Assembly (NCBI GenBank): GCA_963747375.1
Contig: CAVVFL010000022.1
Coordinates: forward strand, 248,001 to 312,000
DNA: 64,000 nt
Source: Sva-07 sp963747375
GTDB taxonomy: Bacteria; Actinomycetota; Acidimicrobiia; Acidimicrobiales; Ilumatobacteraceae
Direction: 5' to 3'
Program-made: the position numbers and the translations under genes
In this document: one piece after another, positions 43,921-52,855 of the stretch
How the letters are laid out: every line of letters starts with the position of its first letter
Numbering within the stretch: the first letter of the stretch is position 1
The notes under the pieces: generated by a model
Seen by the model: the letters and a program-made list of their open reading frames with translations, nothing else
Told to the model about the DNA's origin: nothing
Databases searched by the model: none

Positions 43921-44121
43921 GTGAAGAAGGGTCGTCATCGCCGTTTCGAAGAGGCGAGAAAACTGAAGCAGTCCGGCCCGGGAGCGTTCGATCTCGGATT
44001 CGGCGACCGTTCGGAGCCGTCGACGCCCTCTGGCGCCGATGCCGGCGACGATGACGAGTACGCCGCCCTGGCAGAGAAGTACGGCGTCACCTTCGACGAC
44101 GACGACGATCTCGACGACTGA
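43921..44121 (+). CDS. DUF3073-like small acidic-tailed protein
   Basis: A 66-aa protein with a basic N-terminus (KKGRHRRFEEARKLKQ) and a strongly acidic C-terminus (YGVTFDDDDDLDD). This charge pattern and the EARKLKQSGPGAFDL segment match the actinobacterial DUF3073 family, whose function is unknown. GTG 43921 is the first start after the putative TAGCCT promoter. Confidence 0.65.
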   Translation: MKKGRHRRFEEARKLKQSGPGAFDLGFGDRSEPSTPSGADAGDDDEYAALAEKYGVTFDDDDDLDD

Positions 44122-44138
44122 TCACGCAGCGCAGACGA

Positions 44139-44909
44139 TCAGCGACGCACCGCAGGGTGGGGGAGCGGTACCCAGTTCGGGCGTTCCAACTGCTGCACCA
44201 TGGCGATGTAGACGTGTTCGCCGACCAGTTCGACGATCTCGTCCTTCGCTGACACGTACAGCGGCTCCGATCCGACGAATGCGTCGGGTTCTTCCGTGCA
44301 CCACCATCCGAAGTCGCTGCCGCCCTCGCCCCAGTCGCGTCGTTTCCATTCGCGCAGCCGCGAGGTCACGTGACCCGATTCGTCGGTCGAGTGCTCGAGA
44401 CGCAGCGGCACCTGCCAGCACACCGAAGGCTTCCAGTCCATCGGGCGTTCGCCGGCCTCCAGGGCGGCGATGTGCAGCGCGCACCCGACCCCGCCCTCGA
44501 ACCCGACCCGGTTGAGGAAGATGCACGCGCCGTCGACGACCCGTGTGGTCGTGACGGGCGAACCGTCGGCCTCGGGTTCGCCGGCGGCGAGGAAGCCCTT
44601 CTTGCCCGTGCCCTTCTTGTGGAACTGCCAGTGCGCGGGGGTGAGACGCTCGGCATGGCGCGTCAGGTTCGCGATGTCGTCGTCGTCGACGAAGTGGGCG
44701 CCGTGGCTGCAGCATCCCTGTTGGAGCTCCGGGGCGGGCTCGTCGAGGATTCCCTTGCAGCCGCAACCGTAGATGCACATGTAGTTCGACCGCAGGTAGG
44801 TGGCATCGAACACCCAGGTGCGTTGTTCGTCAGGGTCGTCGAAGCTCACCCACTCGTGGAGGTCGTCGGGCGGTGACGGAACGATGGAGCGTGGGGTGGC
44901 GGTACTCAC
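44139..44909 (-). CDS. Cysteine-rich protein, possibly metal-binding, unknown function
   Basis: A 256-aa soluble protein with a clear cysteine cluster at about residues 44-67: Cys-x3-Cys-x-Cys, then Cys-Cys-x-His, and later CIFLNRVGFEGGVGCALH near 130-147 and a Cys in SVCWQVPL. The spacing recalls YkgJ/DUF3109-type zinc or iron-binding proteins, where an N-terminal Cys set and a CxFL...GxCxxH segment share a metal; the match is by pattern only. GTG 44909 has TAGCTT 8 bases upstream. Divergent from alaS, 40 bases away. Confidence 0.6.
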   Translation of the reverse strand: MSTATPRSIVPSPPDDLHEWVSFDDPDEQRTWVFDATYLRSNYMCIYGCGCKGILDEPAPELQQGCCSHGAHFVDDDDIANLTRHAERLTPAHWQFHKKGTGKKGFLAAGEPEADGSPVTTTRVVDGACIFLNRVGFEGGVGCALHIAALEAGERPMDWKPSVCWQVPLRLEHSTDESGHVTSRLREWKRRDWGEGGSDFGWWCTEEPDAFVGSEPLYVSAKDEIVELVGEHVYIAMVQQLERPNWVPLPHPAVRR

Positions 44910-44917
44910 TCGGGAGC

Positions 44918-44923
44918 AAGCTA
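44918..44923 (-). promoter_or_regulatory. -10 box TAGCTT, leaderless start of Cys-rich gene
   Basis: TAGCTT on the minus strand ends 8 bases before GTG 44909. On the plus strand TAGGCT (44934-44939) lies 10 bases before alaS ATG 44950. Confidence 0.4.
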
Positions 44924-44949
44924 GCGGCGTCGATAGGCTCGCCCGGGAT

Positions 44950-47607
44950 ATGACCCCGTCGATGAACGCCGACCAACTTCGCGATTCCTTCCGCGACTAC
45001 TTCGCGGCCAAGGACCACACGATCGTCCCGTCGGCGAGCCTCATCCCGCACGACCCGACGGTGCTCTTCAATGTCGCCGGCATGCTGCCGTTCAAGCCGT
45101 ACTTCGTCGGCGACGAGCAGCCGCCGTACCAGCGTGCCGTCAGTGCGCAGAAGTGCGCCCGCGCCGGCGGCAAGCACAACGACCTCGACGACGTGGGCCG
45201 CACGAAGCGCCACCTGGTCTTCTTCGAGATGCTCGGCAACTTCAGCTTCGGCGACTACTTCAAGGAGTCGGCAATCCCGTGGAGCTGGGAACTCGTCACC
45301 GGCGATCCGGCGTCGGGCGGTTGGGGTTTCGACGGCGATCGGCTGTGGATCACGGTGCACGAGTCCGACGACGAGGCCGAGGCGATCTGGCACGAGATCG
45401 TCGGCGTTCCGATGGACCGCATCCAGCGTCTCGGCGACAAGGACAACTTCTGGCAGGCGGGCGACACCGGCCCGTGCGGGCCGTGCAGCGAAATCCACAT
45501 CGACCGTGGTCCGGCGTTCGGGCCCGAAGGCGGCCCGCTCGGCGATCCGGCCGGTGATCGCTTCATGGAGTTCTGGAACCTCGTGTTCATGCAGTTCGAC
45601 CAGGCCCCCGACGGGTCGAGGTCGCCGTTGCCGAAGCCATCGATCGACACCGGTGCCGGCCTGGAACGCATTCTCGCCTTGCTGCAGGGGGTCGACTCCG
45701 TGTGGGAGACCGACCTCATGCGGCCGCTGATCGACGAGGCCTGCTCGATCACCGGCAGGTCGTACCGGGTCGGCGACTACGACGATCGCGACAGCTTCGC
45801 CATGCGGGTACTCGCCGAACACGCCCGGTCGGGTGCGATGCTGATCAACGACGGCGTCTTCCCGTCGAACGAAGCCCGCGGCTACGTGCTGCGCCGGATC
45901 ATCCGTCGAGCGGTGCGCTACGCGTACCTGCTCGGCACCGAGTCGCTCGTGATGCCACGCCTCGCCGAGGTCGCCATCGACGTGATGGGCAATGCCTATC
46001 CGGACGTCGTCAAGAACCGCGAGTTCGTCGTCAATGTCATGACCAAGGAGGAGGAGCGGTTCCGTCAGACGCTCAAGCACGGTCTCAGCATCCTCGACGG
46101 CGAGCTGGAGTCCGACCCCACCGAACTGTCGGGGTCGACGGCGTTCCTCCTCCACGACACCTACGGGTTCCCGCTGGAGCTGACCCAGGAGATCGCCGGC
46201 GAGCGTGACGTCACGGTCGATCTCGCCGGATTCAGCGCCGACATGGCGGCCCAACGTGAGCGGGCGAAGGCCGCCCAGAAAGGCACCGGCGAGGGTGTCG
46301 ACCTCGACGCGTACCGCGATGTCGTGGAGCAGTTCGGCGTGACCGACTTCGTCGGCTACTCGAACGACGTCGCCGAGAGCCGAGTGCTCGCGGTGGTTGC
46401 GGTCGATGACGCTGCGGGCGACGTTGCAGATGCCGGTGACGGCGTGGTCGACATCTTCCTCGACCGCACACCGTTCTACGCGGAGTCGGGCGGCCAGATC
46501 GGGGACACCGGCACGATCACGACGGAGACCGGGGTGGCGATCGTGCTCGACACCACCTTCGCGCTCCCGAACCTGCGCCGACACCGAGCGCGGATCGAGT
46601 CGGGTTCGATCACGCCCGGGCAGACAGCGACGGCCGAGATCGACTCGGACCGACGCACCGCCATCCGTCGCAACCACACGGCCACCCATCTCCTGCACCA
46701 TGCGTTGCGACAGGTGCTCGGTGAGCACGTGAAGCAGGCCGGGTCGATGGTCGGTCCCGACCGTCTCCGCTTCGACTTCAGCCACTACGACGCGGTGACC
46801 GACGAACAGATCCTCGAGATCGAACGCCTGGCGAACACCGAGACGCTGGCCAATTCGCCGACGCGGAACTTCGAGACGACCAAGGACGAAGCCGAGGCCC
46901 TCGGCGCGATTGCGTTCTTCGGCGACAAGTACGGCGACATCGTGCGCGTGCTCGAAGCGGGTTCGTCGATCGAACTGTGCGGTGGCACACACGTGTGGGC
47001 GACCGGCGACATCGGCACCATCAAGGTCGTGAGCGAGTCCTCGATCGGCTCGAACCTGCGTCGTATCGAAGCGGTCACCGGCGAGGCGAGCGTTGCGCTG
47101 TTGCAGCGCGACGAGCGGTTGCTCGCGGAGGCTGCCCGACTCGTCGGCGCTGCCGGCGATGATCTGCTGGCGGGCGTGCAACGCAAGCTCGACGAGGTGA
47201 AGGCCCTGAACGACGAGATCAAGTCGCTGCGGGGCCAGTTGGCGCTGGGGCGCTCGTCCGAGCTGGCGGCCATCGCCCACGACGGCGTGGTGGTCACGCA
47301 GGTCGACGGCCTGGCCGCGGGCGACCTTCGAGAACTCGCGATCGCCGTGCGCCAGCAGCCGGGTATCCGTCTCGTCGTGCTCATCGGCGAGACCCCGAGC
47401 GGTGGTGTCGGCCTCGTGGCCGCGGTCGAGCCGGGCAGCGGGCGCCCGGCGAGCGACTTGATCAAGGATGCCGCGCGAGCGGTCGGCGGTGGCGGTGGCG
47501 GCAAGGGTGACATCGCCACGGCGGGCGGGAAGGACGCGAGCGGGATCCCGGCGGCGCTGGAACTGGCAGCGCGGGCGATCGCCGAGGCAGTCGCCGCCGG
47601 AGCGTGA
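44950..47607 (+). CDS. alaS: Alanyl-tRNA synthetase
   Basis: Class II synthetase charging tRNA-Ala; 885 aa, full length. Catalytic domain: motif 2 region KCARAGGKHNDLDDVG, GDTGPCGPCSEIH, and SIDTGAGLERI (motif 3). The editing domain has the zinc motif HTATHLLHHALRQ and CGGTHVWATGDI; the C-Ala domain ends with the Gly-rich GGGGGGKGD. ATG 44950 is used; ATG 44962 is the only other close start. ruvX follows 10 bases later. Confidence 0.96.
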   Translation: MTPSMNADQLRDSFRDYFAAKDHTIVPSASLIPHDPTVLFNVAGMLPFKPYFVGDEQPPYQRAVSAQKCARAGGKHNDLDDVGRTKRHLVFFEMLGNFSFGDYFKESAIPWSWELVTGDPASGGWGFDGDRLWITVHESDDEAEAIWHEIVGVPMDRIQRLGDKDNFWQAGDTGPCGPCSEIHIDRGPAFGPEGGPLGDPAGDRFMEFWNLVFMQFDQAPDGSRSPLPKPSIDTGAGLERILALLQGVDSVWETDLMRPLIDEACSITGRSYRVGDYDDRDSFAMRVLAEHARSGAMLINDGVFPSNEARGYVLRRIIRRAVRYAYLLGTESLVMPRLAEVAIDVMGNAYPDVVKNREFVVNVMTKEEERFRQTLKHGLSILDGELESDPTELSGSTAFLLHDTYGFPLELTQEIAGERDVTVDLAGFSADMAAQRERAKAAQKGTGEGVDLDAYRDVVEQFGVTDFVGYSNDVAESRVLAVVAVDDAAGDVADAGDGVVDIFLDRTPFYAESGGQIGDTGTITTETGVAIVLDTTFALPNLRRHRARIESGSITPGQTATAEIDSDRRTAIRRNHTATHLLHHALRQVLGEHVKQAGSMVGPDRLRFDFSHYDAVTDEQILEIERLANTETLANSPTRNFETTKDEAEALGAIAFFGDKYGDIVRVLEAGSSIELCGGTHVWATGDIGTIKVVSESSIGSNLRRIEAVTGEASVALLQRDERLLAEAARLVGAAGDDLLAGVQRKLDEVKALNDEIKSLRGQLALGRSSELAAIAHDGVVVTQVDGLAAGDLRELAIAVRQQPGIRLVVLIGETPSGGVGLVAAVEPGSGRPASDLIKDAARAVGGGGGGKGDIATAGGKDASGIPAALELAARAIAEAVAAGA

Positions 47608-47617
47608 GCATCACAGC

Positions 47618-48103
47618 GTGAGCACGCGTGACCCAGCGGGACGAGTTCCGGGCGTTCGCGCACTGGGCATCGACCTCGGTTCCAAGCGCATCGGCATCGC
47701 GGTGAGCGATCTCTCGGGCACCGTGGCGTCGGCGCTGACCACCGTGCACCGCTCCTCGTCGCGGCGCCACGATCACACTGCGATCGCCAAGCTCGTGCGC
47801 GACGAGGAGGCCGAGGTGGTCGTGGTCGGGCTTCCGTTGTCGCTCGATGGAACCAGCGGACCGGCCGCCCGCTCTGCCGAGACCGAGGCACGCCAGCTGG
47901 CTAGCGTGGTCGGCGTGCCGGTGGAGATGTACGACGAGCGCTTCACGACGGTGACCGCCGAGCGAGGCATGCGCGAGGCCGGACTCGACGCGCGTCAGCG
48001 TCGCAAGGTGGTCGACAAGGTGGCCGCAGCGGTCATGTTGCAGGCGTGGCTCGATCACCGCCGGTCGACGTGGAGTACGTCACGTCCGGGAACGGCGCCG
48101 TGA
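47618..48103 (+). CDS. ruvX: Putative Holliday junction resolvase RuvX (YqgF)
   Basis: A 161-aa RNase H-fold nuclease. LGIDLGSKRIGIAVSD holds the first catalytic Asp, VVVVGLPLSLDG the second block, and YDERFTTVTAER and KVVDKVAAAVMLQAWLD the last acidic residues. Family members act in resolution of junctions or 16S rRNA processing. The alaS-ruvX-mltG-aroE order is a common bacterial arrangement and supports the call. The stop overlaps mltG by GTGA. Confidence 0.9.
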   Translation: MSTRDPAGRVPGVRALGIDLGSKRIGIAVSDLSGTVASALTTVHRSSSRRHDHTAIAKLVRDEEAEVVVVGLPLSLDGTSGPAARSAETEARQLASVVGVPVEMYDERFTTVTAERGMREAGLDARQRRKVVDKVAAAVMLQAWLDHRRSTWSTSRPGTAP

Positions 48104-49338
48104 AGCAACTCGACCCGTTGCTGCCCGAGGCCCAGGTCGACCCGGACAGCCGTCCGGCGCTCGACTGGTACATCGATCCCTGGGATGCGACCGATCAGAC
48201 CGGCCAGGTCGAGCGTCTCCGGCGCCAGACGCGCCCGCTCAAGTGGATCGTCTGGCTCTCGATGGTGCTGGTCGTCATCATGATTCTGATCTCGGGAGCG
48301 GTCGGCTGGTGGTATCTCGGCAAGATCAATCCAGAGGGTGCCCCCGGTGACGTCCAGAGTTTCACCGTGAACGAGGATGACGACCTGGCGTCGGTCGCCG
48401 AGCGACTGGCCGACGACGGCCTCGTCTCCGACGCGGGGGTGTTCGAGTGGTACGTCGAGCGTGAGGGCGGCATCGAACTGATCCCCGGCTACTACGAGAT
48501 CCGCCCCAACGACCACATGGGCAACGTGCTCGGCCGGCTGCGGACCCCGCCGGGACAGACCTACACGAAAGTCACGTTCCCCGAGGGATTCACGGTGGCC
48601 AGGATGGCCGACCGGCTCCAGACGTCGGTCGATCGCCTGAGCGCCGACGAGTTCCTGGCTGCGGCGAACAGCGGCACGATCCGTTCGTCGTTCCAGCCGG
48701 TCGAGGTGACCTCGCTCGAGGGGATGCTCTTCCCCGACACGTACCAGGTCTCGAACGCGGAGGGCGAGGGCCAGGTCCTCGAGCGGATGATCGCGCTCAT
48801 GGAACGCGTCGGCGATCAGGAGGACATCGTCAATCGATCCGCGGCACTCGGCATCACGCCGTATCAGGCGCTCATCATCGCCTCGATGATCGAACGCGAG
48901 GCCAAGGTGCCCGAGGATCGGGCGAAGATCGCACGGGTGATCTACAACCGGCTCGGGCTCAGCGCGATGGATCCGGAGAACGCGATCCCCCTGCAGATCG
49001 ACGCGACCGTGCTGTACGGACGCGATCAGGCCGGGCTCGACGCCAACCTGCCGTTCTCCGAGCTCCGCCAGATCGACACGCCGTACAACACCTATCTGCG
49101 TCCCGGGCTCCCGCCGACGCCGATCGCCAACCCGGGCCGCGCGTCGATCCAGGCCGCGCTCAATCCGGCACCGAATCCGCCCGCCGGCGACCCGATCTGC
49201 GCGGAACTCGCCGATCCGACCAAGTGTGCGTACCTCTACTACGTCATCGCCAACGAAGACGGTGGTCATGTCTTCGCATCGGAACTCTGGCAGCACGAGC
49301 GCAACGTCGAGTTGGCCCGCCAGGCGGGACTGCTGTGA
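48100..49338 (+). CDS. mltG: Endolytic peptidoglycan transglycosylase MltG
   Basis: YceG-like enzyme that cuts nascent glycan strands. A cytoplasmic N-terminus of about 45 residues is followed by one membrane helix (WIVWLSMVLVVIMILISGAVGWWYL), a LysM-like region (SFTVNEDDDLASVAERL), and the catalytic domain with IASMIEREAKVPEDRAKIARV and VIYNRLGL, whose Glu is the active residue, plus SPYNTYLRPGLPPTPI-like TPYNTYLRPG. 412 aa from GTG 48100, which overlaps the ruvX stop; GTG 48070 is an alternative. Confidence 0.92.
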   Translation: MKQLDPLLPEAQVDPDSRPALDWYIDPWDATDQTGQVERLRRQTRPLKWIVWLSMVLVVIMILISGAVGWWYLGKINPEGAPGDVQSFTVNEDDDLASVAERLADDGLVSDAGVFEWYVEREGGIELIPGYYEIRPNDHMGNVLGRLRTPPGQTYTKVTFPEGFTVARMADRLQTSVDRLSADEFLAAANSGTIRSSFQPVEVTSLEGMLFPDTYQVSNAEGEGQVLERMIALMERVGDQEDIVNRSAALGITPYQALIIASMIEREAKVPEDRAKIARVIYNRLGLSAMDPENAIPLQIDATVLYGRDQAGLDANLPFSELRQIDTPYNTYLRPGLPPTPIANPGRASIQAALNPAPNPPAGDPICAELADPTKCAYLYYVIANEDGGHVFASELWQHERNVELARQAGLL

Positions 49339-50168
49339 CGTTGCGCCGAGTGGCGGCGCTCATCGGATCGCCGGTCGAACACAGTCTGTCGCCGGTCATC
49401 CACCAGGCCGCCTTCGACGCGGCGGGCGTCGACTGGACCTACGTCGCGTTCGACGTGGCCGACGGGGGAGGCGTCGGGGCGCTCGACGCGATGCGCCTCC
49501 TCGGAATCGCCGGTCTCTCGGTCACGATGCCGCACAAGCGTGACGTGGCCGACGCCGTCGATCGTCTCGAACCGGCCGCTCGTGCGTTGCGGTCGGTCAA
49601 CACCGTCGGCTGGGACGGTGACCAGCTCGTCGGATCGAGCACCGACGGAGCGGGGTTCGTGGCATCGCTCGCGGAAGCGGGGATCGACGTCGCCGACGCC
49701 CGCGTTGCTGTGATCGGTGCCGGTGGCGCAGCCCGTTCGGTGGTCGACGCGCTCGGCCGCGCCGGCTCCGCCGACATCTCGGTGCTGAATCGCACGCGTG
49801 CTCACGCCGAAGTGGCGGCGACACTGGCGTCGGCCGCCTCGGTCGGACGCGCCGGCGACATCGGTCGTGCCGACATCGTGGTCAACGCAACCAACGTCGG
49901 CATGGGCATCGATCCGCTCCGTTCGACGCCGGGCGATCTGCCCTGCGATCCGGCGCAACTGCGCGACGGCCAGGTGGTCGTCGATCTCGTCTACCACCCA
50001 CTCCGTACCGCGTGGCTGACGGCTGCCGAGGCGCTCGGTGCGCGCACGGTCGACGGGCTCGGCATGTTGATCCACCAGGCGGCGCTGCAGCAGGAGCGGT
50101 GGATCGGCGTCCGGCCGGACACGAGGGTCATGCGAGCCGCCGCCGAGGCGGCGCTCGCCGGCCGGTAG
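49335..50168 (+). CDS. aroE: Shikimate dehydrogenase
   Basis: Reduces 3-dehydroshikimate to shikimate with NADPH. IGSPVEHSLSPVIHQAAF is the substrate loop, LSVTMPHKRDVADAVD has the catalytic Lys, STDGAGF the Asp region, VIGAGGAARSVVDAL the dinucleotide motif, and NATNVGM the closing block. 277 aa. GTG 49335 overlaps the mltG stop by 4 bases. First of the four clustered aro genes. Confidence 0.94.
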   Translation: MTLRRVAALIGSPVEHSLSPVIHQAAFDAAGVDWTYVAFDVADGGGVGALDAMRLLGIAGLSVTMPHKRDVADAVDRLEPAARALRSVNTVGWDGDQLVGSSTDGAGFVASLAEAGIDVADARVAVIGAGGAARSVVDALGRAGSADISVLNRTRAHAEVAATLASAASVGRAGDIGRADIVVNATNVGMGIDPLRSTPGDLPCDPAQLRDGQVVVDLVYHPLRTAWLTAAEALGARTVDGLGMLIHQAALQQERWIGVRPDTRVMRAAAEAALAGR

Positions 50169-50171
50169 CCT
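50166..50171 (+). promoter_or_regulatory. -10 box TAGCCT, possible internal leaderless promoter before aroC
   Basis: TAGCCT, whose TAG is the aroE stop codon, ends 7 bases before aroC ATG 50179. Confidence 0.4.
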
Positions 50172-50178
50172 CGTCGGG

Positions 50179-51345
50179 ATGTTGCGGTATCTCACGGCGG
50201 GCGAGTCCCATGGCCAGGCCCTCGTGGTCATCATGGAAGGGCTGCCGGCCGGTCTCGAGATCACGGTCGAGCAGATCCAGGCCGAGATGGGACGTCGACG
50301 GCTCGGGTACGGCCGTGGTCCGCGGCAGCGTTTCGAACAGGACGAGCTGACGCTGATCGGCGGCGTCCGACACGGCCGCACGCTCGGCTCGCCGGTCGCG
50401 ATCGAGATCAAGAACAGTGAATGGTTCCGCAGCGACAAGTGGCACGAGGAGATGAGTCCTGCTCCGGGAGCGACGAAGGATCCGCTCACGCAGGTCCGGC
50501 CGGGACACGCCGACCTGGCCGGGATGCAGAAGTACGGCTTCACCGACGCCCGTGACGTCCTCGAACGTGCAAGCGCCCGCGAAACCGCCGCTCGCGTAGC
50601 CGCCGGCGCGGTCGCCAAGGCCCTGTTGAAACCGTTGGGCATCGAGATCATCTCCCATGTCATCCAGATGGGTGACGTTCGTGTGCCCGCCGGCGCTGTG
50701 CGTCCCACACCCGATCAGCTCGACCGGGTCGACGACAACCAGGTGCGCTGTTTCGACCTGGACGCGAGCGAGGCGATGATCTCCGAGATCAAGTCGGCGG
50801 CCAAGGACGGCGACTCGCTCGGCGGTGTGGTCGAGGTCCTCGGCTTCGGCGTGCCGGTCGGGCTCGGCAGCCATGTCCACTGGGATCGCAAGCTCGACGC
50901 TCTCCTCGCCCAGGCGGTCATGAGCATCCAGGCGGTCAAGGGTGTGGAGATCGGCGACGGATTCGAGGTCGCCGGGCGTCGGGGAAGTGTGGCGCACGAC
51001 CCGATCTCGTGGGATGCCGACGCCAAGGCCTACCGACGCGGCAGCACGCTCGCCGGGGGCACCGAGGGCGGCATCTCCACGGGCGAATTGCTGGTCGTGC
51101 GCGCTGCGATGAAGCCGCTCGCCACGCTGAACAAGCCGACGTTGGAGACGGTCGACACGGAGACCAAGGAGTCGGCCGTGTCGTTCAAGGAGCGCACCGA
51201 CGTCACTGCCGTTCCGGCGATGGGCGTCGTTGCCGAAACCATGGTGGCGCTGGTGCTCGCGGGCGAGGCGCAGCGCAAGTTCGGTGGCGATTCGCTCGAC
51301 GAGTTCGTCCGCAACGCCGAGGCGTTCACGGCCTCGTTGTCGTGA
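50179..51345 (+). CDS. aroC: Chorismate synthase
   Basis: Final shikimate-pathway enzyme, FMN-dependent, 388 aa. Signatures: LTAGESHGQALVVIMEGLP, GRRRLGYGRGPRQRFEQDE with the conserved RxxxE, ASARETAARVAAGAVAKAL, MSIQAVKGVEIGDGF and the GGTEGGISTGE segment. Lies 10 bases after aroE. Overlaps aroK by GTGA. Confidence 0.96.
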   Translation: MLRYLTAGESHGQALVVIMEGLPAGLEITVEQIQAEMGRRRLGYGRGPRQRFEQDELTLIGGVRHGRTLGSPVAIEIKNSEWFRSDKWHEEMSPAPGATKDPLTQVRPGHADLAGMQKYGFTDARDVLERASARETAARVAAGAVAKALLKPLGIEIISHVIQMGDVRVPAGAVRPTPDQLDRVDDNQVRCFDLDASEAMISEIKSAAKDGDSLGGVVEVLGFGVPVGLGSHVHWDRKLDALLAQAVMSIQAVKGVEIGDGFEVAGRRGSVAHDPISWDADAKAYRRGSTLAGGTEGGISTGELLVVRAAMKPLATLNKPTLETVDTETKESAVSFKERTDVTAVPAMGVVAETMVALVLAGEAQRKFGGDSLDEFVRNAEAFTASLS

Positions 51346-51857
51346 ACGTGCCGCGCCATCTCGTGCTCGTCGGCATGATGGGGGTGGGCAAGTCCACGGT
51401 CGGGCGGGCGCTGGCGGCCGAGCTCGGACGTCCGTTGTTCGACTCCGACGAGATGATCCAGGACCGCACGGGACGGACCGTTCGCGAGATCTGGGTCGCC
51501 GAGGGAGAACCGTCGTTCAGGGCCATCGAGACACAGGTGCTCCTCGACGCACTGGCGTCGCCGGAACAGTCGGTGATCGCGGCGGCCGGGGGAGTGGTCT
51601 TGAGCGAGGCCAACCGGGAGGCACTCCGCGGTCCCGATGCCCACGTCGTGTGGCTGTGCTGCGAGGTCGACGTCCTGCTCGAGCGGGTGCGCAGCGGTGG
51701 CCATCGGCCGCTGCTCGACGACGATCCCGAGGCAGCACTGCGCCGGCTCTACGACGAACGAGCACCGCTCTACCAGGAGGTCGCCGATGCCATCGTCTCG
51801 GTCGACAACCGCTCGGTCAACGATGTCAGCAAGGCGGTGTTGCGATGCTGCGGGTGA
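51342..51857 (+). CDS. aroK: Shikimate kinase
   Basis: Phosphorylates shikimate at O3; 171 aa. Walker A GMMGVGKSTVGR, FDSDEMIQDRTGRTV with the substrate Asp, AAGGVVLSEANR, and the lid SGGHRPLLDDD with a conserved Arg. Start GTG 51342 overlaps the aroC stop. Its 3' end overlaps aroB by 13 bases. Confidence 0.95.
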   Translation: MNVPRHLVLVGMMGVGKSTVGRALAAELGRPLFDSDEMIQDRTGRTVREIWVAEGEPSFRAIETQVLLDALASPEQSVIAAAGGVVLSEANREALRGPDAHVVWLCCEVDVLLERVRSGGHRPLLDDDPEAALRRLYDERAPLYQEVADAIVSVDNRSVNDVSKAVLRCCG

Positions 51858-52855
51858 CGGTCCCACTGGCGGAGCGCTCGTACGAGGTGGTCGTGGGCGC
51901 CGGTGCGATCGCCGAGCTCGACGCACTGCTTCCTGACGCTGCCGCTCGGGTCGCGGTCGTCACCCAGGAGGCCGTGCCGCTGAGGTGGTCGTCGGCGAGC
52001 CGATCCGTCGAGACGTACGTGATCGACTCGGGGGAGTCGACGAAGTCGTTGGCCACGATCGAGACGCTCACGCGGGGGTTCGCTCGTCAGGGCCTCACAC
52101 GCCGCGATGTCGTGATCGGCATCGGCGGTGGCATGGTCACCGACGTGGCCGGGTACGCGGCCGCCTCATGGCACCGTGGGACGCCGGTGGTCCATGTCGC
52201 GACCACGCTGCTCGGCATGGTCGACGCCGCGATCGGCGGCAAGACCGGTGTGAACCTGCCGGAGGGCAAGAACCTCGTCGGTGCGTTCTGGCAACCGTCG
52301 GGTGTGATCTGCGATCTCGATGCACTCGCCACGCTGCCCGAGCGGGAGATGCGCTGCGGCCTCGGTGAGATGTCGAAGTACCACTTCTTGACGGGCGACG
52401 ACCTGCTCGCGCTGCCGCTCGACGAGCGGATCGCCCGCTGCATCGAGATCAAGGCCGACATCGTCTCCTCCGACGAGCGCGAAGGCGGCCGCCGGGCCCT
52501 GCTCAACTACGGCCACACGCTCGCGCACGCGATCGAGACCGCTACCGATCACGAGATCGCCCACGGTGAAGCCGTGGCGATCGGGCTCGTCTTCGCCGCA
52601 GAGCTGGCACTCGAGCTCGATCGCGTCGACGAGGCCCGCGTCGACGAGCACCGCCGGGTCGTCGCAGGGGAGTACGGCCTGCGCATCACGCCGCCCGAAG
52701 GCCTCGACGTCGAACAGCTGATGACGCTGATGGCTCGCGACAAGAAGGCCCTCGACGGCCTCACCTTCGTGCTCGACGGGCCTGACGGCGTCGAGGTGGT
52801 CTCCGGTGTGCCCGAGCATGCCGTCCGCATCGCGCTCGATCGATTCGCGTCCTGA
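51845..52855 (+). CDS. aroB: 3-Dehydroquinate synthase
   Basis: Converts DAHP to 3-dehydroquinate with NAD and zinc; 336 aa. GGGMVTDVAGYAAASWHRG, TTLLGMVDAAIGGKTGVN and GEMSKYHF are family signatures; zinc ligands lie in NYGHTLAHAIE and HGEAVAIG. The order aroK-aroB places the second pathway step last. ATG 51845 overlaps aroK by 13 bases and its stop overlaps the M24 gene (TGATG). Confidence 0.95.
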   Translation: MLRVTVPLAERSYEVVVGAGAIAELDALLPDAAARVAVVTQEAVPLRWSSASRSVETYVIDSGESTKSLATIETLTRGFARQGLTRRDVVIGIGGGMVTDVAGYAAASWHRGTPVVHVATTLLGMVDAAIGGKTGVNLPEGKNLVGAFWQPSGVICDLDALATLPEREMRCGLGEMSKYHFLTGDDLLALPLDERIARCIEIKADIVSSDEREGGRRALLNYGHTLAHAIETATDHEIAHGEAVAIGLVFAAELALELDRVDEARVDEHRRVVAGEYGLRITPPEGLDVEQLMTLMARDKKALDGLTFVLDGPDGVEVVSGVPEHAVRIALDRFAS

